A DNA stretch of 64,000 bases, from contig QHVT01000027.1 in NCBI GenBank assembly GCA_003223645.1, positions 1-64,000 on the forward strand. Reading direction: 5' to 3'. The notes below the pieces were generated by a model. It saw only the letters and a list, made by a program, of their open reading frames with translations, was not told the origin of the DNA and ran no database searches. This DNA comes from Acidobacteriota bacterium. GTDB taxonomy: Bacteria > Acidobacteriota > Thermoanaerobaculia > Gp7-AA8. Position numbers and translations under genes: made by a program. This document shows, in pieces, positions 52,202 to 60,736 of the stretch (position 1 is its first letter; every line of letters starts with the position of its first letter).

Positions 52202-53872
52202 TCACGAACACGGTCCTCCTGTGCATTCCGGCTGCCTTGGGAACTTGAACATCGGGAGGCGCGCGCCGTCGACTTTCACTTGGTCGGCCCAGATGCTTTG
52301 CGGCGGCAGGAGCTCTCCTGCCGCAAAGTACGAGACGTAGTCGTCCTGCTCGATGCCGTCGCCGCTGACTCCCAGTCCTCCGATGAGAGACGAGCTGCGA
52401 TAGAGCGGCGATGCGCCGGCGAAGAAGACGATGCCGTTTTGGTTCGGATTGGTGAGCTGCGATCCCTGCGTGCAGGGATTCAGCAGGTCCTTGACGAAGA
52501 GCGACTGGTACCACGGTCCCGGTTTGGGATGGAACACGCTGGAGTCGATGCCGGGCGGATAGAACGGCTGCGCGCCGAAGTTGAGCGTGCGGTTGGTGAC
52601 GGCGGTCGTCGCGGGAACGGGAAGATCGTGGCCGCTCGAGAACCAGACCACGTTGCGCGCCTTGGCGACGGCGACGTCGATCGAGAAGACGGTCGCGTCG
52701 GGCATGCGGTAGATGCCGAGAATCGAGCCGTCGGTGTCGGCGACGGCGATGACCATGCGCGCGTAGCTGTTGAGCGGGAGACGGATCACCGCGCGCGTTT
52801 TCTTCGCGGTCGCGATCGCGCGCTGCACGATCGCGTCGACCTGCGCGGACGTGAGACTCGATCCGGCGACCGGTCCGACGAGATAGCCGTTCGCCGCACA
52901 GCCGCCGTTCGCGCTCGCGACGCTGTACACCGCTCCAACATCCGTGCCCGCGCTCGTGCCCTGCAATCGCTTCACGCCCGTCGGCTGGCCACTGGCATTG
53001 AAATCGAGCTTGATGTCGGGTCCGAGAAACGGGAGGCGGACGCCGTCAACGAAGACGTTGCCCGGCTGCGGCAGCGGATACACGGGAACGGGGACGATGC
53101 CGGCGGCCGCGAACGCGCCGGTGGCGGCGGCGAACTCTGCGACCTGCGGATCGCCGTTCGCGCCGACGACACCGATCGCGCCGACGAGTTGTCCGCCTCG
53201 ATAGAGCGGAACGCCGCCCGCATTGACGCTGGCAGGATCGACGTCATCCGGCTGGATCTTGCCAGTCACGATTCCAAGTCCGCAGCCGCTGGTGTTGCCG
53301 GGCTGGCAGGGACCGCCGCCGATCTTGCGCGCGCGCGGCACGCACTGCGACGGCAAGGTGAACGTGACGTTGAAGTCGCAGCCGCGGTTCGTGTTCTCGA
53401 TGCCGTACAGCGCGGCGCTGGCCGTGTTCGTGACGCCGGGAGGAAAGTGAATGCCGCTGATGAAGCGCACCGTGCGCGACGACAGCGGCGCCATGTTGTG
53501 GCTGAAGAACGCCGCGGTGCGCGCGGTGGCGACAGCGAGATCGTCATTCGTCGAAGGCGCGCCCGCTTTGCGCAGCACCGCGAGAATGCGTCCCGCGCGA
53601 TCGACGACCGCGATCGTGACGGGATCGTTGATCGCCTTCGCTGCAGCGCGCGCGATGGTGTCGACTTCGGCCATCGACAGCGAGCCGAAGGCGCCCGCGC
53701 CTTCATCGCACGTGGCGGGAGTGGCGGGCGGAGTCGCGCAGCCCGCCGGCTCGAGCGCGGTGATGATGGGCATCGGAGACGAAGCCGAAGGCGAACGGAC
53801 GGCGCGGGTACGCGGCGCGGCGTCCGCCGTCATTCCCGCCAAGAGGAGCGCCACCGTTAGAAACCTGCGCAT
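52202..53872 (-). CDS. Exported double GlcG/HbpS-like haem-binding domain protein
   Basis: The protein has 556 residues from ATG 53872, with signal MRRFLTVALLLAGMTADA. Two modules of the GlcG/HbpS (DUF336) fold are seen: MAEVDTIARAAAKAIN..VTIAVVDRAGRILAV and TSAQVDAIVQRAIATA..MVIAVADTDGSILGIYR, each followed by GGVPLYRGGQLVGAIGV or ASPLYRSSSLIGGLGVSGD. The second module has several Cys. HbpS binds haem; here a role in haem delivery or redox sensing near the cytochromes is inferred. Confidence 0.85.
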   Translation of the reverse strand: MRRFLTVALLLAGMTADAAPRTRAVRSPSASSPMPIITALEPAGCATPPATPATCDEGAGAFGSLSMAEVDTIARAAAKAINDPVTIAVVDRAGRILAVLRKAGAPSTNDDLAVATARTAAFFSHNMAPLSSRTVRFISGIHFPPGVTNTASAALYGIENTNRGCDFNVTFTLPSQCVPRARKIGGGPCQPGNTSGCGLGIVTGKIQPDDVDPASVNAGGVPLYRGGQLVGAIGVVGANGDPQVAEFAAATGAFAAAGIVPVPVYPLPQPGNVFVDGVRLPFLGPDIKLDFNASGQPTGVKRLQGTSAGTDVGAVYSVASANGGCAANGYLVGPVAGSSLTSAQVDAIVQRAIATAKKTRAVIRLPLNSYARMVIAVADTDGSILGIYRMPDATVFSIDVAVAKARNVVWFSSGHDLPVPATTAVTNRTLNFGAQPFYPPGIDSSVFHPKPGPWYQSLFVKDLLNPCTQGSQLTNPNQNGIVFFAGASPLYRSSSLIGGLGVSGDGIEQDDYVSYFAAGELLPPQSIWADQVKVDGARLPMFKFPRQPECTGGPCS

Positions 53873-53882
53873 CGAACTGTCC

Positions 53883-53952
53883 TGTGGAGCGGCGGCCGCT
53901 CTCGGCCGCCGATTCTCGCGAGAACCCGGCGGCCGAAGCGGCCGCCGCTCCA
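53883..53952. repeat. GC-rich palindrome of the TGTGGAGCGGCGGCC family
   Basis: The second copy of the 8623-8696 element fills the gap before the FHA-cytochrome gene. Confidence 0.8.
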
Positions 53953-53953
53953 C

Positions 53954-56341
53954 TCAAATCTGATAAACGAACGTCGCCGTGTTGTCGCCGAGGATGATGG
54001 TGTCGCCGCGCTTGAGCTGCACTTCGGTGATGCGGCCGGAGTGGCCGGTCACGTACGTCCCGTTGGTGGAGCCTTCGTCGATCGCCCACACCTTGCCGTC
54101 GCGCGGCACGATGCGGACGTGACGCTTGGAGATTTTCGTGTCGGGGATGACGACCTGCGCGAGCGCCGGATCGCGTCCGATGTAGAGGCCTTCGTCTTCG
54201 ATCGTGAAGCGCTGTCCGTCGAGCACCCCGCTCGTGCATTTGAGGAGTCCGTACCACTCGAGCATCTGCGTGCCGCCGCCGGTTGCCGCGTCGGCCTGCG
54301 GCAGAGGTTTCTCGAGCTGCGTGTCGGCGATCGTCTTCGGGGATGAAGGCGCGGGGATCGGCGGCGGGACGTCGGAGCGCGAGACTTTATCGGTCGGGAT
54401 CTCCGCTCTGATCGCCGGAATTTTCGTCGTCGGAGGAACGGGCTGTTTCGGCGCGGGGGCGGGACGCTCGGGGCGCAGCCGCGCGGCCAGCGCGATGCCG
54501 ACCGGCACGAGCACGACCAGCAGCAGCACCACGATGACGGCGAGCAGGATCCCCTGGAGCATTCGCCCTCCCCTTCCCAGCCCGCCCGGGCCAGCCAGGG
54601 CAAGCGAAGCCATCACGACTCTCTTCTGGGTATGCAAATGATACTCGTGACAGGTCTTGCATGTGCTTGCGGCCTGCGTGCCGGTCGCGTTCTTCGCGTG
54701 ACACGCCGTGCAGTCTCTGCGCGACGGCATCAGCACGTCGGACGTCGCAACGCTCGTGCGCGCGCCGGCATGACAGCGCTCGCAATCGACGTTCGCGTGC
54801 TTGCCGTGCGAGAACTTCGCGCTGTCGAACCAGTCGCGGCGAATCACCGGCGCGTTGACGATGAGCTGCTGCCCCTTGCGCACGATGTCGTGGCACTTCG
54901 CGCATTTCGTCTTGATGACCTGCTCGCCGTTGATCTGCGCGCGCGCGTCGAGCTGCACGCTTTGGCGCGTGGCGAGAATGCGGCGCACGACGTCCGGCGG
55001 CTTGCCGACGAGATCGCGGTTGCCGGCGTAGATGTAGGCGATGTAGCCGTACGCGGTTTTCGGATCGCCGCCGTGCGGGACTTCGGCGTCGGGCAGCTTC
55101 GCGTCGAACGTCAGCCGATGGCAGCGCTGGCAATGCTTCTCGAACTCCAGCGGAACGGGATCGGTTTTCTCTTTGACGGTCACGAGGTTGTGGCAGTTGA
55201 CGCACTGCAATTTCTCGCGGCGTCCGGTCGCATTGAAGATGCCGCCCTGAGCGAGATGCAGTTTGTGATTGAAGCGGATGTTGTCGATGTCCGGCGGCGG
55301 AACGAGCTCGGGATGCGCGTCCCCGAACGCGGGAATCGTCGCGATGTCCGTAAACGAGTAGCGACCGCCGCCGAAACGCCGCCCCTCATCCGGCCTTTGG
55401 CCACCTTCTCCCCGCAAGCGGGGAGAAGGGCTACCTGCCACGGTCTGCGCCTCGTTGCCCCTCTCCCCGCTTGCGGGGAGAGGGTGGCGCGAAGCGCCGG
55501 GTGAGGGGACGTGCTTCGTGAGATCGGCGTGGCAGCCCGTGCAGCGCTCGTCCGCATTCGCGGCAAGCGTCATCTCACCGCGATGTTCGGCGTGACATTG
55601 AAAGCAGTCCGGCGGATTGAGCTCGCTCATCGCATGCGGCGGACGCGCGTGACACGCGAGGCATTTCGCATTCTCCACGCTCTTCCACGGCGTATGGCAC
55701 GCGCTGCACTCCTCGGCCACCACATTGCCCGCGGTGTCGCGCGCGCGGCTGTGCGCGGACGAGAGTCCGCCCGGCATGAACGCTTTCTGTTTCTCGGGAC
55801 GGATCACTTCGCCGATCACGCCTAACGTGACGATCAATCCGAGCGCGGTGAGCGTGAGCTTCGTCAGCCACGGCCGCGACAATCGATACGCGGAGACGTA
55901 GTCGACCTTCTTCGCGCGCACGGCCGCGCGGCCGGGCGTCGCCGGCGCAATTGTCGCGTCCTCTTCCTGCCCGTCCCCCGCTTCATTGCTGCGCACCTCG
56001 GTCGGCACGACGCGCAGGAACAGCGGCTTGCCCGGCTCGACGAGCTGCACGTCGATGCGCAGGTCGCCGACCTCGATGATGTCGCCCTTCGCGAGCCGCG
56101 CGCTCTCGACCGGCTTGCGATTGACGTAGGTGCCGGTGATGCTGCCCTTGTCGGTGATGACGTAGCCGCCCGCCTCCATCTCGATGATCGCGTGCTCGAG
56201 CGCGACGGCGGGGTTCTCGCTGCGCAGTTCCGCGTTGGTGCCGCGCCCGATGCGCAGCGCATCCTTCCGCACCTGCACGAGCACGAAGCCTCGGCCCGAC
56301 GCGCGCTGGATGAGGAACTGGACGTGCGCTTCCGCTACCAC
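53954..56341 (-). CDS. FHA - membrane segment - decahaem cytochrome - membrane segment - FHA protein
   Basis: The protein has 795 residues from GTG 56341 (7 bp overlap with the upstream gene). An FHA domain at about 25-105 has IGRG, LEH and TGTYVN. A membrane segment lies at about 160-178. About residues 211-560 hold ten CXXCH sites (first Cys212: CSACH, CLACH, CFQCH, CTGCH, CVNCH, CQRCH, CAKCH, CERCH, CTACH, CKTCH). A second membrane segment lies at about 575-600 (LLAVIVVLLLVVLVPVGIALA), then a Pro-rich linker and a canonical FHA (YIGRD, SKRH, STNGTYV). Both FHA domains should be cytosolic and the haems periplasmic. Residues about 279-322 are a palindromic insertion. I know of no such architecture. 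Confidence 0.85.
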   Translation of the reverse strand: MVAEAHVQFLIQRASGRGFVLVQVRKDALRIGRGTNAELRSENPAVALEHAIIEMEAGGYVITDKGSITGTYVNRKPVESARLAKGDIIEVGDLRIDVQLVEPGKPLFLRVVPTEVRSNEAGDGQEEDATIAPATPGRAAVRAKKVDYVSAYRLSRPWLTKLTLTALGLIVTLGVIGEVIRPEKQKAFMPGGLSSAHSRARDTAGNVVAEECSACHTPWKSVENAKCLACHARPPHAMSELNPPDCFQCHAEHRGEMTLAANADERCTGCHADLTKHVPSPGASRHPLPASGERGNEAQTVAGSPSPRLRGEGGQRPDEGRRFGGGRYSFTDIATIPAFGDAHPELVPPPDIDNIRFNHKLHLAQGGIFNATGRREKLQCVNCHNLVTVKEKTDPVPLEFEKHCQRCHRLTFDAKLPDAEVPHGGDPKTAYGYIAYIYAGNRDLVGKPPDVVRRILATRQSVQLDARAQINGEQVIKTKCAKCHDIVRKGQQLIVNAPVIRRDWFDSAKFSHGKHANVDCERCHAGARTSVATSDVLMPSRRDCTACHAKNATGTQAASTCKTCHEYHLHTQKRVVMASLALAGPGGLGRGGRMLQGILLAVIVVLLLVVLVPVGIALAARLRPERPAPAPKQPVPPTTKIPAIRAEIPTDKVSRSDVPPPIPAPSSPKTIADTQLEKPLPQADAATGGGTQMLEWYGLLKCTSGVLDGQRFTIEDEGLYIGRDPALAQVVIPDTKISKRHVRIVPRDGKVWAIDEGSTNGTYVTGHSGRITEVQLKRGDTIILGDNTATFVYQI
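55380..55508. repeat. CTCCCCGCAAGCGGGG element in frame inside the FHA-cytochrome gene
   Basis: A complete copy of the element, about 129 bp (43 codons). It encodes about 43 residues such as GERGNEAQTVAGSPSPRLRG between the fourth and fifth haem sites. The reading frame is kept in both flanks. Confidence 0.88.
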
Positions 56342-57171
56342 CGGATTCTCCCGTAGTAGAAGACGGCGATGACGTGCAGCGCCGCGAATGCGAGCAGCGC
56401 GACGGTGAACGGCACGTGGATGTACAGCCAGAACTCGAGGACGTTTTTGTAGCGCTGCTGGAAGACGAGACGCAGCAGCAGCTCTTTGCGCTGCCGCGAG
56501 AAGACGAGCAGTTGCCGCAGCTCTTCCTGTTCTTCCTTCGGCACGAGCGCGAGAAGCCGCGGCCAGTCGCCGGAGTCGTAGCCTTTCTTCCTGCGACGCC
56601 CGCGCTGCAGGAGAAGTCGCCAGCCGGCGAGACCGCCGGGCGACGACTCTTTCATCACTTCGTCATAGATGCGCTGAAACGGAGTCGAACGTCCCGACGA
56701 GAGTCGCGCCATGTTCTTCGCGAGCTGGTTGAGTTGATCGGAGATCTCCTCGACCGTCAGATTGCTCTCGACTTCGGTCAGCATGCGCGGAACCGTCACG
56801 TACAACACCGCGCCGACCGCACCGCTCGCGACGACGATGAAAACGAGGATGAATGTCGTGATCGCGATCTTGTCGTTGAACCGCCCGCCCGTGTGCATCA
56901 GCAGAATCACGAACGCGAGGAGACCGAGGTAGATATGCGATTGCAGCCACTGCTCGAGCGTTCCGAGCGTCGACTTGTACCAGCGCTTGCGAATCGCGAA
57001 AAAGGCGAGGAGATAGATGAGTCCGAGGCCGATGACACCGTAGACGATTCCCGTCCTGGAGCCGCCGTGAGGGAACTCGTTTTGTTGGTAGCGGTAGTAG
57101 GAGATGGCGGAGGCGATCAGGAGGACCGCGAAGATGCGGCGCCAGAGGATGCCGGAGCGGGCTACCGCCAT
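56335..57171 (-). CDS. Integral membrane b-type cytochrome-like protein
   Basis: The protein has 278 residues with five or so membrane segments. Paired His residues are in LQSHIYLGLLAFVILLMHTG and YIHVPFTVALLAFAALHVIAVFYYG, spaced 13-14 apart, which suits a bis-His haem b pair between helices. A cytosolic loop with EEISDQLNQLAKNMA lies between. It may carry electrons from the cytosolic Fe-S flavoprotein to the decahaem protein, with whose gene it overlaps. Confidence 0.72.
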   Translation of the reverse strand: MAVARSGILWRRIFAVLLIASAISYYRYQQNEFPHGGSRTGIVYGVIGLGLIYLLAFFAIRKRWYKSTLGTLEQWLQSHIYLGLLAFVILLMHTGGRFNDKIAITTFILVFIVVASGAVGAVLYVTVPRMLTEVESNLTVEEISDQLNQLAKNMARLSSGRSTPFQRIYDEVMKESSPGGLAGWRLLLQRGRRRKKGYDSGDWPRLLALVPKEEQEELRQLLVFSRQRKELLLRLVFQQRYKNVLEFWLYIHVPFTVALLAFAALHVIAVFYYGRIRW

Positions 57172-57180
57172 AAAGCCTCG

Positions 57181-57258
57181 GAACGCAGAACGCAGAGCGC
57201 AGAACGAAGAATTGAGAACCTTCTACATTCTGCGTTCTGCGTTCTGCGTTCTGCGTTC
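57181..57258. repeat. Inverted repeat of GAACGCA units
   Basis: The left arm GAACGCAGAACGCAGAGCG and right arm TTCTGCGTTCTGCGTTC fill the gap between the b-type and the Fe-S flavoprotein genes. The right arm ends at the latter's stop codon. Confidence 0.88.
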
Positions 57259-59629
57259 ACCGCTCGCCCCTCGAAATCACGATCTCCTCCAACGTCTCCC
57301 GATACTGTTCCGGCGTCAGCCGAATCGCCGCTCCCGTCGGGCATCCCCTCACGCACGCCGGCCCTCCGCTGATCCCCCTGCACAGGTCGCACTTCACCGC
57401 CACGGTCTGCTCGACTTCTTCCTGCTTCTTCTTGAACAAAGACGTGACCCAGCCGAAGAGCGAGAACGACGGCTCTTTGTGGACCATGAAGATGTTGCCG
57501 TAGGGGCAATTGCGCTCGCAGTTGCCGCAGCCGATGCAGTTGCTTTTGATGTAGACCTCGCCGCGGGGGTCGCGGGCGAGAGCGTCGGGCGGGCAGTCGA
57601 GCATGCAGAGCGGGTTCTCGCACTGCCAGCAGGAATTCGGCGCGAGGAGGTTGTAGAACTTGATGCCGGTCAGCGACAGGCGCGCCTGTCCGTCGTCGTG
57701 CACGCCTTCGCACGACTTGATGCAGTTGTTGCAGCGGATGCAGCGGTGCTCGTCGATGAGCAGCGTCTGCGTGCCCATCACGACTTCTTCACGAATCAGA
57801 TCGCCGAGGATGTTTCCCGATCCCGGCGTCGCCTCGGCCACCAGTCCCGCGATCCGTCGCTCTTCGAGCTTGCGCAGCGGCGCTTCGCGCAAGTCGGGAT
57901 GCGCGGCGAGGAAGTTGTTGAAGTCTCTCTTCGAGAGCTTGATCAGATCGGCGGGAAAGATCGTCGTCACCGTCGCGGTGCGATCGGCGTCGGAGAAGAG
58001 CGCGGCCTCGCCGAAAAAGTTTCCGGCGACGAGATACGACAACACGACTTCCTTGTCGCCCGACGTCTTCGAGATTTTCACCATCCCGTTGCGGATCAGA
58101 TAGAACGCGTCGCCGGGATCGCCTTCCTTGCAGACGATCGCGTCTTTTCCGTACGTCTCGACGACCGCTTTGTCGACCAGCTCTCCCAGCAATGCTTCGG
58201 GAACGCAGGGGAAGAGATAGCCGCCGAACGCGCGCAGCATGAACGCCTGATCGACGAACGCCTTCGCGCGCGGCGCGTTGGCGAGCATCTTCAGCACGGC
58301 CTTGCGCGGGATCTCGATCATCCGCGTGTCGCCGATCGCGCGCGCGGTGGCGTTGCGGCGGCGGCCGGAGATGAGGCTCATCTCGCCGAAGAAGTTGCCC
58401 GCGGTCAGCTCGGCGATCTTCGTTTCCTCGCCCCTGTTTTCCGGCTTGCGGGAGAGCCCGACACGCCCCGACGCGATGACGAGGAAATCGTTGGTGTAGT
58501 CGTTCTGGCGGATGATGACGTCGCCGTCTTTGTATTCGCGTACGTTCGTCGCGAGGAACGTATCGCGCAGCTGCTGTTCGTCGGCGGCGTTGAGCAGCGG
58601 CACGCGCGTGCGCAGTGCGGCGATGCGCTCGCGCACCGAGCCTTTCCAGAATGTCAGCCGCGCGCGCAGCACCTGCTCGTCGGCCGGTTCCACCTGCCGT
58701 CCCATCAAATGCTCGACGACTTCCCATCCCTGGTTCATGCCGAGCTTGATGAGATCGCGTCCGCTCGCGGCGCCGATGAGAAAGAGTCCCGGCACGCTCG
58801 ACTCGTGCACCGGACTGAGAATCGGCCGCGCGTCTTTTCCGTCGCCCGTGAATTTGATTCCGACCGCTTCGAAAAACTTGCGCGGCGGATCGGCGCCGAG
58901 CTTGAGGAAGAGCAGTTCCGCTGGAACGCGCGTGACTTCGCCGCGCACGTTGAGATCGGCATAGCCTTCGTAGACTTCCTTGACGTTCGAGTTGAAGTAG
59001 ATCGTCATTCGTCCCGAGGCCTGTCGCGACAACACTTCGCGCGTGAGGATCTCGTTCGCGCGCGTGATCTCCGGACCGCGCACGATGAGACCGACGCGGT
59101 TCTCGTCCGACAACGCAATCGCAATCTCCAACGCGGAGTCGCCCGCGCCGACGACGAGGATGTCCTGCTCGCCGTGCTCCGCCGGATCGACGAGCCGATA
59201 GCGCACGTGCGGAAGGTTCTCGCCGGGACATCCGAGCTTGCGCGGATTTCCCTGCGTGCCCATCGCCAGCACGACTTTGCCGGCCTGATACTCCGCGCCC
59301 GCCGAAGTCTTCAGCACGAACGTGTCGCCTTCGCGCTTCATCGACTTCACCTCGGCGTTGTATTCGACTCTGATCTTTCGCTCGTCGGCGTATGACTGCC
59401 AGGCATTGAGGATCGACTCGCGCGATCCCGCGTCGAACGGCACGTCGCTGCGCGATGGGATCATCACCGGCTCGGCCATGACGAACTTGCGCGCCTGGTA
59501 GCAGTAGATGGTGTCGGAGAGATGGTCGGTGCGCTCGAGGAGCACGTAGGAGAGGCCGTTGGCCTGTGCGTGTCCCGCCGTTGCGAGACCAGCCGGGCCG
59601 CTGCCCACAATCGCGAGGTCGTATTTCAT
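57257..59629 (-). CDS. FAD/NAD(P) oxidoreductase fused to two cNMP-binding domains and ferredoxin clusters
   Basis: The protein has 790 residues. Residues 1-310: TrxR-like flavoprotein (VGSGPAGLATAG, ILVVGAGDSALEIAIAL, GLFLIGAASG). About 370-480 and 495-610: two cyclic-nucleotide-binding domains with phosphate-binding motifs FGEMSLISGRRRNATARA and FGEAALFSDADRTATVTT. About 640-790: four-cluster-type Fe-S region (CIRCNNCIKSC, CWQCENPLCMLDCP, CIGCGNCERNCPYGN, CDLCRGISGGPACVRGCP), similar to HybA/DmsB subunits. It is likely a cytosolic NAD(P)H oxidoreductase controlled by a cyclic nucleotide, handing electrons to the membrane partner. All in one chain is unusual. Confidence 0.88.
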   Translation of the reverse strand: MKYDLAIVGSGPAGLATAGHAQANGLSYVLLERTDHLSDTIYCYQARKFVMAEPVMIPSRSDVPFDAGSRESILNAWQSYADERKIRVEYNAEVKSMKREGDTFVLKTSAGAEYQAGKVVLAMGTQGNPRKLGCPGENLPHVRYRLVDPAEHGEQDILVVGAGDSALEIAIALSDENRVGLIVRGPEITRANEILTREVLSRQASGRMTIYFNSNVKEVYEGYADLNVRGEVTRVPAELLFLKLGADPPRKFFEAVGIKFTGDGKDARPILSPVHESSVPGLFLIGAASGRDLIKLGMNQGWEVVEHLMGRQVEPADEQVLRARLTFWKGSVRERIAALRTRVPLLNAADEQQLRDTFLATNVREYKDGDVIIRQNDYTNDFLVIASGRVGLSRKPENRGEETKIAELTAGNFFGEMSLISGRRRNATARAIGDTRMIEIPRKAVLKMLANAPRAKAFVDQAFMLRAFGGYLFPCVPEALLGELVDKAVVETYGKDAIVCKEGDPGDAFYLIRNGMVKISKTSGDKEVVLSYLVAGNFFGEAALFSDADRTATVTTIFPADLIKLSKRDFNNFLAAHPDLREAPLRKLEERRIAGLVAEATPGSGNILGDLIREEVVMGTQTLLIDEHRCIRCNNCIKSCEGVHDDGQARLSLTGIKFYNLLAPNSCWQCENPLCMLDCPPDALARDPRGEVYIKSNCIGCGNCERNCPYGNIFMVHKEPSFSLFGWVTSLFKKKQEEVEQTVAVKCDLCRGISGGPACVRGCPTGAAIRLTPEQYRETLEEIVISRGER

Positions 59630-59635
59630 GGGAGA

Positions 59636-60550
59636 TTAGCTCACGCGAATCTCGGGCTCGGTGACTTCTCCCGTGATCGCGTCGCGCGCGACGTTGAAGG
59701 TGAGGATGACTTTTCCGAGTCGAATGAGATCGCCGTCGACGAGCAATCGCTTGTCGGTGACTTTCTCGCCGTTGACGTACGATCCGTTTCTGCTTTTCAA
59801 ATCCTCGATGACGAATCCGTGGTCCGTCTTCAACACGCGCGCGTGATTGGTCGACACGCTTGGGTCGGTGAGCGTGATGTCGTTGGACGGCGCGCGCCCG
59901 ATCGTGTGCTCCGCTTCGAGCAGCGGATAGACATTGTCCGGCGCGTGATCGGGCGTGAGCGAGCCGACCATCGTGATGCGGCGCTGCATGCTCTTCGCGC
60001 GCGTGTGCGTCTCTTCGACGACGATGGCGACGAGGCCGAGGGTCGCGAGCTCGCGCAGGCGATCGGAGAGCTCGCGCTTCGGCATCCCGAGATCGGCGAC
60101 GAGTTTCTCGAACGAGCGTCCCGACGTGAGGCGGAAGAGCAGCTTCAGTTGATCGATGTTGAGACTGACCTTCTGCTGGATCGCCGGATCTTCGACCACG
60201 CGAAAGACCGTGTCATCAGGATAGAGCAGCGCGGCTTCGGCGCGGCGCTTCGCTTCTTCCTGCAGCGGCCCGAGCTCGAGCGCGATCGGCTTCACGCCGT
60301 CCGGCAGCGTCGCCGAGTCGACCAGCGTGAATGAGCCGGACGTCCACTCGAACGTATCGAGGATCGAGTCGGCGGGACCGAGGTCATGACTCGACTCCGC
60401 CCACGTGATCTTGTCGTTCTGGAAGAAGACGCGCGTGCGGCGGCCGGTGGTCTCGAGATCGAGCGTTCCGCTCTGCCCGCGCCCACAAAGAAAGGAGAGC
60501 AACTCCTGCGGCGTGAAGTGCCGCAGACTTCCCTGGAGGATGGCCTGCAT
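59636..60550 (-). CDS. DUF4388-FHA signalling protein
   Basis: The protein has 304 residues. The N-terminal half (about 1-110; FTPQELLSFLCGRGQSGTLDL, FFQNDKITWAES) is a DUF4388 domain. A winged-helix-like part follows (MPKRELSDRLRELATLGLV). Residues about 205-290 form an FHA domain with HTIGRAPSND, STNHARV and RNGSYVNGEKV, fully canonical. It is 6 bp upstream of the Fe-S flavoprotein gene, so it likely starts the operon. It probably senses a phosphothreonine partner. Confidence 0.85.
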   Translation of the reverse strand: MQAILQGSLRHFTPQELLSFLCGRGQSGTLDLETTGRRTRVFFQNDKITWAESSHDLGPADSILDTFEWTSGSFTLVDSATLPDGVKPIALELGPLQEEAKRRAEAALLYPDDTVFRVVEDPAIQQKVSLNIDQLKLLFRLTSGRSFEKLVADLGMPKRELSDRLRELATLGLVAIVVEETHTRAKSMQRRITMVGSLTPDHAPDNVYPLLEAEHTIGRAPSNDITLTDPSVSTNHARVLKTDHGFVIEDLKSRNGSYVNGEKVTDKRLLVDGDLIRLGKVILTFNVARDAITGEVTEPEIRVS

Positions 60551-60593
60551 GGTTGCAGGTTATTTTAGCAGGCAGGATCTCGCGACGCTTGGG

Positions 60594-60732
60594 CTGGGTG
60601 CCGAGGTGCCGGGTGCCGGGTGCCGGGTGCTGGGTGCTGGGTGCCGGGTGCTGAGTGCTGAGTGCTGAGTGCTGAGTGCTGGGTGCCGGGTGCTGGGTTT
60701 AACGCAGCACCCAGCACTCAGCACCCAGCACC
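60594..60732. repeat. Inverted repeat of GTGCCGG/GTGCTGA units
   Basis: About 13 seven-base units (GTGCCGG, GTGCTGG, GTGCTGA) on the left are followed by CACCCAGCACTCAGCACCCAG on the right. It lies between the DUF1501 gene and the DUF4388-FHA gene. It is the longest array of this heptamer class in the window. Confidence 0.9.
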
Positions 60733-60736
60733 TCTC

